Positions 1 through 9,610 of a stretch of 64,000 bases of DNA are shown here, piece after piece. The stretch spans positions 62,001 to 126,000 of the forward strand of contig JBHOGO010000002.1 in NCBI GenBank assembly GCA_043421945.1. The letters are read 5' to 3'. The notes under the pieces are model-generated. The model saw only the letters and a list, made by a program, of their open reading frames with translations, ran no database searches and was not told the origin of the DNA. Numbering within the stretch: the stretch's first letter is position 1; each line of letters starts with the position of its first letter. The position numbers and the translations under genes are program-made. The stretch comes from Thaumasiovibrio sp043421945. Lineage in GTDB: Bacteria; Pseudomonadota; Gammaproteobacteria; Enterobacterales; Vibrionaceae.

Positions 1-3000
1 TTCTAAACTATCTCCAGTACCGAGGTCACCACTCCCGAATCCATACTCTATTGTTTGAGCGTTAAATGTCGCATCTGGATTATTGGCATTAATATAATCA
101 CGTGCCTCTTGGACTGTGTCTAAATTACTTCCTTCAACACTTTCCTCCCAGCCGTAATAGCTACCCTGAAGACCTAAAGTGTCATCAGTGGCAATTGGTG
201 CAGTATTTATCTCAACAGTATCTTCTGCAACATTACTTGTGCCAGATGAATATTGAATTTGAACAGTCACTTCAAAATCATCTCCACTGATGGTGTCACC
301 ATCAACTTCTCTCGTTACAGAGCCATTGTCAATGTCAGTCTGTGTTAGCAGGTATGATTCGTCAATGCCATTGATAGTCAATAGCAGTATGGCCCCAACA
401 ACTGCAGCAGGCGGCAACCCAACAGTATATTGAACCTTATTTTCTAATTCAGTTAATGACAACGTATCGTCAGCATCGATAATCGTGATCGTTGGGTCAA
501 ACAGCTCTTCTTTGGTATAGGTCCCATCGGTAAAGTCAAACTCTTCAAATTCAATGAAAGTATTAACATCACCGTTGCTCTCTTCGATAATGACATGCCC
601 GTCAGCATTTAGGCTTATCGAAGAAGATGTTAGTGCAAAATCAAACTTAGCAGTATCGTTACCCGCACCACCATCAGCAGTCATTTGGTCATTAACATCA
701 TCGTCATCAACAACTAAATGGTCATCCCCCAAACCAAGTAACACATAGTCATCACTATCTTCCGTTAACGCTGGTTCAAAATCACCATGGAAGTAATGCG
801 TCTGAGCAGTTGGTGCACTTTCATTCCCTGCAGCATCAATTTGTGTTGCCGTGAAGAATTCATTGTCATTATTCCCTGTTGCGTCTAAATCAGAAATATC
901 AAACGTCCAGTTTCCATCACCATCAACATGGACTTCAATTGTATTTCCTGATTCATCAATATTTACTTGTGTTCCATGTTCGTCATAAACGTTGATAGTC
1001 AACCCAGCCTGACCTGTACCGTGCATAGTGACCGTTGAATAGTCAGAATCTGCTGAGTCATCGGTAATGTTAGTGATCAATGGTGGTGCTTCCGCAGCCA
1101 GATCGACCGTATGCGTTGAAGAGCCTGTGCTGGTCACTGGGTTGCCCGCGCCGTCCGTAGACGCNNNNNNNNNNNNNNNNNNNNNNNNNNNNNNNNNNNN
1201 NNNNNNNNNNNNNNNNNNNNNNNNNNNNNNNNNNNNNNNNNNNNNNNNNNNNNNNNNNNNNNNNATGGTTTGTCCGCTTTCTGCCGCGTTGACCACGTCA
1301 TCTTCTGTGATATTCGCAACCGTCACTGTGCCCGCTTCCGCAGCCAGATCGACCGTATGCGTTGAAGAGCCTGTGCTGGTCACTGGGTTGCCCGCGCCGT
1401 CCGTAGACGCCACGTTCACATCGAACGCTGTGTCGTTGGCTAGGTCGCTGCCCGCCACATCCACTGTCCAGTTGCCGTTCGCATCAACCGTGGTTTCGTA
1501 GTCGGTACCATTGATCGTCATGGTCACTTTATCGCCTTGTGCGATATCGCCACCTGTCGCTGTACCTGTCACCGCGATGGTTTGTCCGCTTTCTGCCGCG
1601 TTGACCACGTCATCTTCTGTGATATTCGCAACCGTCACTGTGCCCGCTTCCGCCAAACTATCCAACACACCATAACCGGTTACACTGCCTTGATTACCCG
1701 CAGGGTCAGTAACCTCCATAGTCACGGTAAGTGTGCCATCATCTAAATCAGAAAGGTCTTGCCCAGATACTGTGACATTGCCGTTGTCATCAACAGTGAT
1801 CCCTTCGGTAACCACATGTTGGTTACCGTTTTCGTCAGTGATAATGATACGGTCAACCGTGCTACCCGGCTCCACTTGACCACTTAACGTCACATCGGTG
1901 ACTTCGTCTTGATTGATGGTCTCATCATCAAAGCTAATGCTATTGCTGCCGTCATCTTGGCTTGGGTCAGTACTATCTAGAGTGATGGTATCGGTGACAC
2001 TACCTTGATTACCCGCAGGGTCAGTAACCTCCATAGTCACGGTAAGTGTGCCATCATCTAAATCAGAAAGGTCTTGCCCAGATACTGTGACATTGCCGTT
2101 GTCATCAACAGTGATCCCTTCGGTAACCACATGTTGGTTACCGTTTTCGTCAGTGATGATGATACGGTCAACCGTGCTGCCCGGCTCCACTTGACCACTT
2201 AACGTCACATCGGTGACTTCGTCTTGGTTAATGGTCTCATCATCAAAGCTAATGCTGTTACTGCCATCATTTTGGCTTGGATCGGTGCTGTCGAGGGTAA
2301 TAGTATCGGTGACACTGCCTTGATTACCCGCAGGGTCAGTAACCTCCATAGTCACGGTGAGAGTACCATCGTCTAAGCCAGATAAGTCTTGCCCAGACAC
2401 AGTGATATTACCGTTGTCATCAACTGTGATCCCTTCCGTGACCACATGCTGATTGCCGTTTTCATCTGTGATGGTAATGCTATCAACCGTGCTGCCCGGC
2501 TCTACTTGACCGCTTAAGGTTACATCGGTGACTTCGTCTTGATTGATGGTCTCATCGTCAAAATTGATGCTGTTGCTGCCGTCATCTTGACTTGGGTCGG
2601 TGCTATCTAGGGTAATGGTATCGGTGACACTGCCTTGATTTCCAGCAGGGTCAGTAACCTCCATGGTCACAGTCAGTGTGCCGTCGTCCAGGCCAGATAG
2701 GTCTTGCCCAGCAACGGTAACATTGCCGTTGTCGTCGACAGTGATCCCTTCGGTAACCACGTGTTGATTGCCGTTTTCGTCAGTGATGATGATACGGTCA
2801 ACCGTGCTATCCGGCTCCACTTGACCGCTTAACGTCACATCAGTGACTTCGTCTTGGTTGATGGTCTCATCATCAAAGCTAATGCTGTTACTGCCATCAT
2901 TTTGGCTTGGATCGGTACTGTCTAGGGAGATGGTATCGGTGACACTACCTTGATTTCCAGCAGGGTCAGTAACCTCCATGGTCACAGTCAGTGTGCCGTC

Positions 3001-6000
3001 GTTCAGGCCAGATAGGTCTTGCCCAGCAACGGTAACATTGCCGTTGTCGTCGACAGTGATCCCTTCGGTAACCACATGTTGGTTACCGTTTTCGTCAGTG
3101 ATGATGATACGGTCAACCGTGCTGCCCGGCTCCACTTGACCACTTAACGTCACATCGGTGACTTCGTCTTGGTTAATGGTCTCATCATCAAAGCTAATGC
3201 TGTTACTGCCATCATTTTGGCTTGGATCGGTGCTGTCGAGGGTAATAGTATCGGTGACACTGCCTTGATTACCCGCAGGGTCAGTAACCTCCATAGTCAC
3301 GGTGAGAGTGCCATCGTCTAAGCCAGAAAGGTCTTGCCCAGATACAGTAACATTACCGTTGTCGTCGACAGTGATCCCTTCCGTGACCGCATGTTGATTG
3401 CCGTTCTCGTCGGTGATGGTGATGCTATCGACCGTGCTACCCGGCTCCACTTGACCACTTAACGTCACATCGGTGACTTCGTCTTGGTTAATGGTCTCAT
3501 CATCAAAGTTAATGCTGTTGCTACCGTCATTTTGGCTTGGGTCAGTACTATCAAGAGCAATGGTATCGGTCACGCTACCTTGATTGCCTGCAGGGTCAGT
3601 AATATCCATAGTGACGGTGAGTGTACCGTCGTCTAAATCTGATAGGTCTTGCCCAGCCACGGTGACATTACCGTTTTCATCGACAGTGATCCCTTCCGTA
3701 ACCACATGCTGATTGCCGTTTTCGTCGGTGATGGTGATGCTATCAACCGTACTGCCCGGCTCCACTTGACCGCTTAATGTCACATCACTCACTTCATCTT
3801 GATTGATGGTCTCATCATCAAAACTGATGCTGTTGCTGCCGTCATTTTGGCTTGGGTCAGTACTATCTAGGGTGATGGTATCGGTGACAGTGCCTTGATT
3901 ACCCGCAGGGTCAGTAACGTCCATGGTGACGGTAAGTGTGCCATCATCCAGTCCTGATAAGTCTTGCCCAGACACAGTGACATTACCGTTGTCATCAACT
4001 GTGATCCCTTCGGTAACCACGTGCTGGTTGCCGTTTTCGTCAGTGATGGTGATGCTATCGACAGTGCTGCCCGGCTCCACTTGACCGCTTAACGTCACAT
4101 CGGTCACTTCATCTTGATTGATGCTCTCATCATCAAAACTGATGCTGTTACTGCCGTCATCTTGATTTGGGTCGGTGCTATCGAGGGTAATGGTATCGGT
4201 GACACTGCCTGGATTACCTGCAGGATCGGTAATCTCCATCGTGACGGTCAGTGTGCCATCGTCTAAGCCTGATAAGTCTTGCCCAGCCACGGTGACATTG
4301 CCGTTGTCATCAACTGTGATCCCTTCGGTAACCACGTGCTGGTTGCCGTTTTCGTCAGTGATGGTGATGCTATCGACAGTGCTGCCCGGCTCCACTTGAC
4401 CGCTTAACGTCACATCGGTCACTTCATCTTGATTGATGCTCTCATCATCAAAACTGATGCTGTTGCTGCCGTCATTTTGGCTTGGGTCAGTGCTATCAAG
4501 GGTGATGGTATCGGTGACACTGCCTTGATTTCCAGCAGGGTCAGTAACGTCCATGGTCACAGTCAGTGTGCCGTCATCCAGTCCCGACAAGTCTTGTCCA
4601 GACACAGTGACATTGCCGTTATCATCGACAGTGATCCCTTCGGTAATCACATGCTGATTGCCATTTTCATCGGTGATGGTGATGCTATCTACAGTGCTGC
4701 CCGGCTCCACTTGACCGCTTAACGTCACATCGGTCACTTCATCTTGATTGATGCTCTCATCATCAAAGCTAATGCTGTTGCTGCCGTCATTTTGGCTTGG
4801 GACGGTGCTATCAAGAGTGATAGTGTCGGTCACGCTACCTTGATTGCCGGCTGGATCGGTAATCTCCATCGTGACGGTCAGTGTGCCATCGTCTAAGCCT
4901 GATAAGTCTTGCCCAGATACGGTGACATTGCCGTTGTCATCAACCGTGATCCCTTCCGTGACCACATGCTGATTACCGTTTTCGTCAGTGATGGTGATGC
5001 TATCGACCGTGCTATCCGGCTCCACTTGACCGCTTAATGTCACATTGGTGACTTCATCTTGGTTGATAGTTTCGTCATCAAAACTGATGCTATTGCTGCC
5101 ATCATCTTGACTTGGATCGGTGCTATCGAGGGTGATGGTATCGGTGACACTGCCTTGATTACCTGCAGGGTCAGTAACGTCCATGGTCACAGTCAGTGTG
5201 CCGTCGTCTAAGCCTGATAGGTCTTGCCCAGATACTGTGACATTGCCGTTGTCATCAACAGTGATCCCTTCGGTAACCACATGTTGGTTACCGTTTTCAT
5301 CGGTGATGATGATACGGTCAACCGTACTGCCCGGCTCTACTTGACCGCTTAAGGTGACATCGGTGACTTCATCTTGATTGATGGTCTCATCATCAAAACT
5401 GATGCTATTACTGCCATCATCTTGACTTGGATCGGTGCTATCGAGGGTGATGGTATCGGTGACACTGCCTTGATTACCTGCAGGGTCAGTAACGTCCAAG
5501 GTCACGGTAAGTGTGCCATCGTCTAAACCAGACAAGTCTTGACCAGTCACAGTAACATTACCGTTTTCGTCAACAGTGATCCCTTCGGTAACCACATGCT
5601 GGTTGCCGTTTTCATCGGTGATGGTAATGCTATCGACAGTGCTGCCCGGCTCCACTTGACCACTTAACGTTACATCAGCGACTTCATCTTGATTGATGGT
5701 CTCATCATCAAAACTGATGCTGTTGCTGCCGTCATTTTGGCTTGGGTCGGTGCTATCAAGGGTGATGGTATCGGTGACACTGCCTTGGTTACCTGCAGGA
5801 TCGGTAATCTCCATAGTGACGGTCAGTGTGCCATCATCCAGTCCCGACAGGTCTTGCCCAGCTACGGTGACGTTGCCGCTTTCGTCGACAGTGATCCCTT
5901 CCGTGACCACGTGCTGATTACCATTCTCGTCAGTGATGGTGATGCTATCGACCGTGCTGCCCGACTCCACTTGACCGCTTAACGTCACATCAGTGACTTC

Positions 6001-8010
6001 GTCTTGATTGATGGTCTCATCATCAAAGCTAATGCTGTTGCTGCCGTCACCTTGACTTGGTTCGGTGCTATCGAGGGTGATGGTATCGGTGACACTGCCT
6101 TGGTTACCTGCGGGATCGGTAATCTCCATAGTGACGGTGAGCGTGCCATCGTCTAAACCAGATAGGTCTTGACCGGACACAGTGACGCTGCCATTGTCAT
6201 CGACAGTGATCCCTTCCGTGACTACGTGCTGATTGCCATTTTCGTCAGTGATGGTGATGCTATCGACCGTGCTGCCCGACTCCACTTGACCGCTTAAGGT
6301 GACATCAGTGACTTCGTCTTGATTGATGGTGTCATCATCAAAGCTGATGCTGTTACTGCCATCATCTTGACTTGGGTCGGTGCTATCGAGGGTGATGGTA
6401 TCGGTGACACTACCTTGGTTACCTGCAGGATCGGTAATCTCCATAGTGACGGTCAGTGTGCCATCATCCAGTCCCGACAGGTCTTGCCCAGCTACGGTGA
6501 CGTTGCCGTTTTCGTCGACCGTGATCCCTTCGGTAACCACATGCTGATTGCCGTTTTCGTCGGTGATGGTAATGCTATCGACCGTACTACCCGGCTCTAC
6601 TTGACCGCTTAAGGTGACATCGGTGATTTCATCTTGATTGATGGTCTCCTCATCAAAATTGATGCTGTTACTGCCGTCATCTTGACTTGGATCGGTGCTA
6701 TCGAGGGTAATGGTATCAGTGACACTGCCTTGATTTCCGGCAGCGTCAGTAACGTCCATTGTCACAGTCAATGTGCCATCGTCTAAACCAGACAGGTCTT
6801 GACCGGACACAGTAACATTGCCGTTTTCGTCGACAGTGATCCCTTCGGTAACCACATGCTGATTGCCATTTTCATCGGTGATGGTGATGCTATCAACCGT
6901 GCTACCCGGCTCCACTTGGCCGCTCAACGTCACATTGGTGACTTCATCTTGATTAATGACTGTGTTATCAAATGCAATAGTATTAATGCCATCATCAATA
7001 CTATTCACCGTTACAGCGATAGCCGCTGCACTACTCCCACCATTGCCATCACTTACCGTGTAGGAAATCGTGTCATTGCCATAAAAATTTTCGTTGGGTG
7101 TATAATTTAGTGTGCCATCCACGTTAATGGTGACTGTACCATTCAACGCTGTCGCTTCACTCACGGTCAGCGTGTCACCATCAGCATCTATATCATTACC
7201 CAGCACATCAATGTCATTTACACTGGTATCTTCATCGGTAGTAATAGCTGAATCATCATTCGCGACAGGCGTATCATTAACAAAAACAGAAAATGTATCT
7301 GTTGCGCTTACAGTACCCGAATCTCCACCTTCGACAGACGCAGTAATCGTAAAGTCTCCATCAGCCAAAGCATTATCTTCGCTAATGATTAGTGTCCAAT
7401 CACCATTTGTATCGGGGGTCACGGCAAACACTTGCTGTGTACCATCACTACCAATGACTGTAACTGTTATATCACCAGTGACATTTTGGCTACTACCAGT
7501 AAATGTTGGCGTGTTTGTATCAAGCTCATCAGAATTATCAATGCTTACAGCTGGCGTTTCAGAATCGGGGATTAAGGCTGCGTCGGGCAATATCAATGCG
7601 GCAAAGCCAAAATCGATCAAAGAAGTAAACTGCTGTTCAGATACCCCTAGGTCGCTGATGGCATTAGTATCAAAGCCAGCTTCTGCGATGGTAGCTTGTC
7701 CTGTTCGCACTAACTCAGCAGCTGCAATTAAGCTCGAACCAGAGACTTCACCAGCAGCAGTAGCTTCACCAACTTCTGTCGGATCCTGGCCGGCCTCGAT
7801 AGCGGCTATAATGGCTTCAACATCAGCAGTAATGTCGACTGGCTGCTCGTCGGTATCGGTAGCTACTTCAACCTTTAATTCTTCATCACCAGCGGTGAAT
7901 AGAATATCGCCTTGGTTAGCATTAAGGTTAACATCTAGAATATCTCCCTCTTGGGTGATAATTACTCTGCTAGTAGTGCTATCTGTTGTAGTTCGATTGG
8001 ACTCAGCCAT
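1..8010 (-). CDS. giant repetitive LapA-type surface adhesin, C-terminus beyond window
   Basis: The frame is open from an ATG at 8010 (preceded by GGAG) to the window edge, 2,670 codons including a 100-N gap. Residues 1 to about 130 look like the retention module of LapA-type adhesins: no signal peptide, a short beta-rich domain, then TAAG at residues 84-87, the kind of di-alanine site cut by LapG proteases. About 150-240 is an Ig-like unit. About 245-340 is a cadherin/VCBS-like unit with a DxDGD-rich loop. Then come 17 units of 105 residues, a different 104-residue unit broken by the gap, and a unique part with an acidic GLGDDH...DGGAGND stretch resembling RTX-like calcium sites. The last residues before the edge (YYGW...SPDATF-like) may begin a PA14-like domain. 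By family knowledge such proteins are exported by a type I system, stay plugged in the outer membrane and mediate biofilm attachment. The transporter, LapD and LapG homologues are not in the window. Confidence 0.9.
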   Translation of the reverse strand, partial: MAESNRTTTDSTTSRVIITQEGDILDVNLNANQGDILFTAGDEELKVEVATDTDEQPVDITADVEAIIAAIEAGQDPTEVGEATAAGEVSGSSLIAAAELVRTGQATIAEAGFDTNAISDLGVSEQQFTSLIDFGFAALILPDAALIPDSETPAVSIDNSDELDTNTPTFTGSSQNVTGDITVTVIGSDGTQQVFAVTPDTNGDWTLIISEDNALADGDFTITASVEGGDSGTVSATDTFSVFVNDTPVANDDSAITTDEDTSVNDIDVLGNDIDADGDTLTVSEATALNGTVTINVDGTLNYTPNENFYGNDTISYTVSDGNGGSSAAAIAVTVNSIDDGINTIAFDNTVINQDEVTNVTLSGQVEPGSTVDSITITDENGNQHVVTEGITVDENGNVTVSGQDLSGLDDGTLTVTMDVTDAAGNQGSVTDTITLDSTDPSQDDGSNSINFDEETINQDEITDVTLSGQVEPGSTVDSITITDENGNQHVVTEGITVDENGNVTVAGQDLSGLDDGTLTVTMEITDPAGNQGSVTDTITLDSTDPSQDDGSNSISFDDDTINQDEVTDVTLSGQVESGSTVDSITITDENGNQHVVTEGITVDDNGSVTVSGQDLSGLDDGTLTVTMEITDPAGNQGSVTDTITLDSTEPSQGDGSNSISFDDETINQDEVTDVTLSGQVESGSTVDSITITDENGNQHVVTEGITVDESGNVTVAGQDLSGLDDGTLTVTMEITDPAGNQGSVTDTITLDSTDPSQNDGSNSISFDDETINQDEVADVTLSGQVEPGSTVDSITITDENGNQHVVTEGITVDENGNVTVTGQDLSGLDDGTLTVTLDVTDPAGNQGSVTDTITLDSTDPSQDDGSNSISFDDETINQDEVTDVTLSGQVEPGSTVDRIIITDENGNQHVVTEGITVDDNGNVTVSGQDLSGLDDGTLTVTMDVTDPAGNQGSVTDTITLDSTDPSQDDGSNSISFDDETINQDEVTNVTLSGQVEPDSTVDSITITDENGNQHVVTEGITVDDNGNVTVSGQDLSGLDDGTLTVTMEITDPAGNQGSVTDTITLDSTVPSQNDGSNSISFDDESINQDEVTDVTLSGQVEPGSTVDSITITDENGNQHVITEGITVDDNGNVTVSGQDLSGLDDGTLTVTMDVTDPAGNQGSVTDTITLDSTDPSQNDGSNSISFDDESINQDEVTDVTLSGQVEPGSTVDSITITDENGNQHVVTEGITVDDNGNVTVAGQDLSGLDDGTLTVTMEITDPAGNPGSVTDTITLDSTDPNQDDGSNSISFDDESINQDEVTDVTLSGQVEPGSTVDSITITDENGNQHVVTEGITVDDNGNVTVSGQDLSGLDDGTLTVTMDVTDPAGNQGTVTDTITLDSTDPSQNDGSNSISFDDETINQDEVSDVTLSGQVEPGSTVDSITITDENGNQHVVTEGITVDENGNVTVAGQDLSDLDDGTLTVTMDITDPAGNQGSVTDTIALDSTDPSQNDGSNSINFDDETINQDEVTDVTLSGQVEPGSTVDSITITDENGNQHAVTEGITVDDNGNVTVSGQDLSGLDDGTLTVTMEVTDPAGNQGSVTDTITLDSTDPSQNDGSNSISFDDETINQDEVTDVTLSGQVEPGSTVDRIIITDENGNQHVVTEGITVDDNGNVTVAGQDLSGLNDGTLTVTMEVTDPAGNQGSVTDTISLDSTDPSQNDGSNSISFDDETINQDEVTDVTLSGQVEPDSTVDRIIITDENGNQHVVTEGITVDDNGNVTVAGQDLSGLDDGTLTVTMEVTDPAGNQGSVTDTITLDSTDPSQDDGSNSINFDDETINQDEVTDVTLSGQVEPGSTVDSITITDENGNQHVVTEGITVDDNGNITVSGQDLSGLDDGTLTVTMEVTDPAGNQGSVTDTITLDSTDPSQNDGSNSISFDDETINQDEVTDVTLSGQVEPGSTVDRIIITDENGNQHVVTEGITVDDNGNVTVSGQDLSDLDDGTLTVTMEVTDPAGNQGSVTDTITLDSTDPSQDDGSNSISFDDETINQDEVTDVTLSGQVEPGSTVDRIIITDENGNQHVVTEGITVDDNGNVTVSGQDLSDLDDGTLTVTMEVTDPAGNQGSVTGYGVLDSLAEAGTVTVANITEDDVVNAAESGQTIAVTGTATGGDIAQGDKVTMTINGTDYETTVDANGNWTVDVAGSDLANDTAFDVNVASTDGAGNPVTSTGSSTHTVDLAAEAGTVTVANITEDDVVNAAESGQTXXXXXXXXXXXXXXXXXXXXXXXXXXXXXXXXXXASTDGAGNPVTSTGSSTHTVDLAAEAPPLITNITDDSADSDYSTVTMHGTGQAGLTINVYDEHGTQVNIDESGNTIEVHVDGDGNWTFDISDLDATGNNDNEFFTATQIDAAGNESAPTAQTHYFHGDFEPALTEDSDDYVLLGLGDDHLVVDDDDVNDQMTADGGAGNDTAKFDFALTSSSISLNADGHVIIEESNGDVNTFIEFEEFDFTDGTYTKEELFDPTITIIDADDTLSLTELENKVQYTVGLPPAAVVGAILLLTINGIDESYLLTQTDIDNGSVTREVDGDTISGDDFEVTVQIQYSSGTSNVAEDTVEINTAPIATDDTLGLQGSYYGWEESVEGSNLDTVQEARDYINANNPDATFNAQTIEYGFGSGDLGTGDSLE
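1085..1660 (-). repeat. 312-bp (104-residue) near-identical repeat, interrupted by assembly gap
   Basis: A second repeat type, unrelated in sequence to the 105-residue unit, has the core ITEDDVVNAAESGQTI ... VDVAGSDLANDT ... STHTVDLAAEAG. The text left of the gap (about 1100-1164) is identical to about 1346-1410, and the text right of the gap (from 1265) is identical to that from 1577. The period is therefore 312 bp, and the gap sits inside a further copy. The true copy number cannot be read from this assembly. Confidence 0.85.
1165..1264. other. assembly gap (100 N)
   Basis: One hundred Ns lie inside the identical 312-bp repeats. If only the remainder of one unit is missing, the gap should hold 166 bp, or 166 plus a multiple of 312. 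Because 166 minus 100 is divisible by 3, the reading frame happens to stay in register on both sides, so the gap does not create a false frameshift. Confidence 0.95.
1683..6990 (-). repeat. 17 tandem 315-bp units (105 residues each) in the adhesin
   Basis: A marker sequence (TTGATTwCCnGCAG on the plus strand) recurs at 1691, 2006, 2321 and every 315 bp to 6731, with no insertion or deletion across 17 units. Each unit encodes an Ig-like beta-sandwich with the recurring elements TVDSITITDENGNQ, VTVSGQDLSGLDDGT and DPAGNQGSVTDT. Differences are mostly scattered single bases, often synonymous. This suggests recent expansion or gene conversion together with selection to keep the fold. The units at the N-terminal end (near 6950) are more divergent than the central ones. 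Confidence 0.95.
7750..7761 (-). other. predicted LapG-type cleavage motif (TAAG, residues 84-87)
   Basis: The codons read Thr-Ala-Ala-Gly inside the retention module. In LapA-type adhesins a periplasmic LapG cysteine protease cuts between the two alanines when c-di-GMP is low, releasing the adhesin. The motif is seen directly; cleavage is inferred. The window also encodes a diguanylate cyclase with a possible NO-sensing partner, which could in principle feed this pathway. Confidence 0.6.
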
Positions 8011-8491
8011 ATTTTTACTCCGACACCTAATATACGCATTGATATGAAAAATAGTATACGTGACATTCCACTCAAAAACACAACAAAAACACTACATTTA
8101 ACGCTTTTAAGACTAGTTATTAATGGTGTGTCTCATTCATGAAACCCTCATAAAACCAATAAATAAGCACAAAGAAATGCAAAAATGAAAACATGCAAAG
8201 CCAACTAGCTTATTTAACATGACTACTTTCTGTCACTTACTAACCAAGTCAGGCATTATCAATTTATTAACACAAAAAAGTCAGACTAAATAGCATAGAT
8301 TTATAAGCTAAATTTAACCTCTATCAAGTTCTCATTCCTGCATCAAAGCCATTACCGTTTTAGACAGAAAAGGAATTAAAGGTATGCAAAATTAAAATCA
8401 CGATTAAAAAATTCCGATAATTTGCGGCAGGTCCAGAAATTGGTTAGTTAACACGTATACTGATATAACTACCACAATGAGGAAGCCGAAA
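8011..8491. promoter_or_regulatory. divergent AT-rich promoter region between adhesin and HiPIP gene
   Basis: About 480 bp without a plausible gene. GGAG at 8016-8019 (minus strand) is the ribosome binding site of the adhesin. On the plus strand TTGGTT (8440-8445) and ATATAA (8463-8468), 17 bp apart, form a sigma-70-like promoter. It would start transcription near 8475, just before the HiPIP ribosome binding site. The adhesin promoter could not be placed with confidence; a gene of this type is usually under complex biofilm control. Confidence 0.4.
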
Positions 8492-8785
8492 ATGAAAGAG
8501 AAACGTCGCGATTTTTTGAAACTGATTATTGGCGGAGTTATCGGTACCACTGCAAGCTACTCACTACCTCGTCAAGCTCATGCTGAAATGACACCTTTAG
8601 AGGAATCGGCTCCGCAAGCAAAAGCACTAAAGTACGTCCATGATTCCGAGTTCGAAGGGAAAAATTGCGCTAACTGTGCATTAGTGCAGGGAAATGGGCA
8701 AGAAAAATGGCAACAATGTGCCATCTTTCCTCAAGCATTAGTATCATCCAATGGGTGGTGTTCAGCCTGGGTCGCTAAACCTTAG
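8492..8785 (+). CDS. Tat-exported high-potential iron-sulfur protein (HiPIP)
   Basis: A 97-residue protein with a twin-arginine signal (KRRDFLK followed by a hydrophobic stretch and AHA). The mature domain has four cysteines in the order C-x2-C, C, C (NCANC, QQCAIF, GWCSAW), the pattern that binds one [4Fe-4S] cluster in HiPIPs. These are small periplasmic electron carriers, folded with their cluster before Tat export. The ATG at 8492 is preferred because GAGGAAG at 8478-8484 is well spaced from it. An in-frame ATG at 8477 would overlap that site and lie almost on the predicted transcription start. It stands alone, and its redox partners are not evident nearby. Confidence 0.85.
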   Translation: MKEKRRDFLKLIIGGVIGTTASYSLPRQAHAEMTPLEESAPQAKALKYVHDSEFEGKNCANCALVQGNGQEKWQQCAIFPQALVSSNGWCSAWVAKP

Positions 8786-8852
8786 AACCTCCAAGTCGAT
8801 AGGGTTGATAAACAGCCTTATCTTCTTTCTCAAATGAATGTTTGAGGGATAA

Positions 8853-9470
8853 TCAAGCAGTCGGAATGAGTACTTCAATTTGATTCAAAAGTATACGAGG
8901 GTCTTGGTAATCAATCATTAATGGATAGGCCGTTGTACCAACAACAAGCATCAATGACGGGAAGCCCCTCACGCAAGACTTCTGGTAGAAAGATATCTCT
9001 TCGTCCAACAAAGATGATAATGCTTCACTACACATATGCTCTTCAAATAAATTAACGTCAAGTGTTAATGACTTGGCAATATCAACTAGAACATCAATAT
9101 CCGACGGATTACGTGCCTCCAGATAGTAAGCTTCCTGTATTGCATCGATCATCTCCTGCTCCATACCCTGTACACTCGCAGCAATAACGGCTCGACAAGC
9201 AGGATAAGTCGAACGCCGAGGTTTACATTGAGTCCAGAAAGCATGGTTAAAAGGACGGTTGAGTTCTGATTCGATGCGTTTCCACGTTTGTTGTAAGAAA
9301 TGCTGCATATCTTTGGGCATCTCGATCTCTGAGTCAGGCGCTAACCCTCCGAGAATATTAACCACCTCTACGTTATCAGGAAGGTTTGACTTAATCTCGT
9401 TCCAAGTAGGTTTAAACCCCCAGCACCAACTACACATAGGATCATGGAAATAATAGAGTTTTGGATTCAT
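8853..9470 (-). CDS. DsbA-family thioredoxin-fold protein (CSWC active site)
   Basis: A 205-residue protein without a signal peptide that begins with a thioredoxin-like strand and the redox motif CSWC (MCSWCWGF), followed by a helical insertion and a C-terminal SxRGFPSLM segment holding the cis-proline. This matches the cytosolic DsbA/FrnE-like oxidoreductase group (COG3531 type). Likely roles are thiol-disulfide exchange or GSH-linked isomerase chemistry; the substrate is unknown. The ATG at 9470 is used; a TTG three codons upstream is the alternative. It reads toward the HiPIP gene, convergently. Confidence 0.85.
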   Translation of the reverse strand: MNPKLYYFHDPMCSWCWGFKPTWNEIKSNLPDNVEVVNILGGLAPDSEIEMPKDMQHFLQQTWKRIESELNRPFNHAFWTQCKPRRSTYPACRAVIAASVQGMEQEMIDAIQEAYYLEARNPSDIDVLVDIAKSLTLDVNLFEEHMCSEALSSLLDEEISFYQKSCVRGFPSLMLVVGTTAYPLMIDYQDPRILLNQIEVLIPTA

Positions 9471-9610
9471 TTTATTCAATTTCCTTATCGAAGAAGAGTA
9501 CTGCCTGACATCACTTTGAAATCACTATTAACATTATGCTATAGATCTACACTCATTACCGCTAGCGTGATCTTACTAGTGCTACCATTGCCGCCCTAAT
9601 CACAATATTT

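Noticed and set aside
1683..6990. CRISPR-like regular repetition
   Set aside because: Units are 315 bp, fully coding and without short repeat/unique spacer alternation.
102..7110. Many plus-strand open frames of 60-311 residues across the adhesin
   Set aside because: They recur with the repeat period, are low-complexity shadows of the minus-strand adhesin frame, and lack independent ribosome binding sites.
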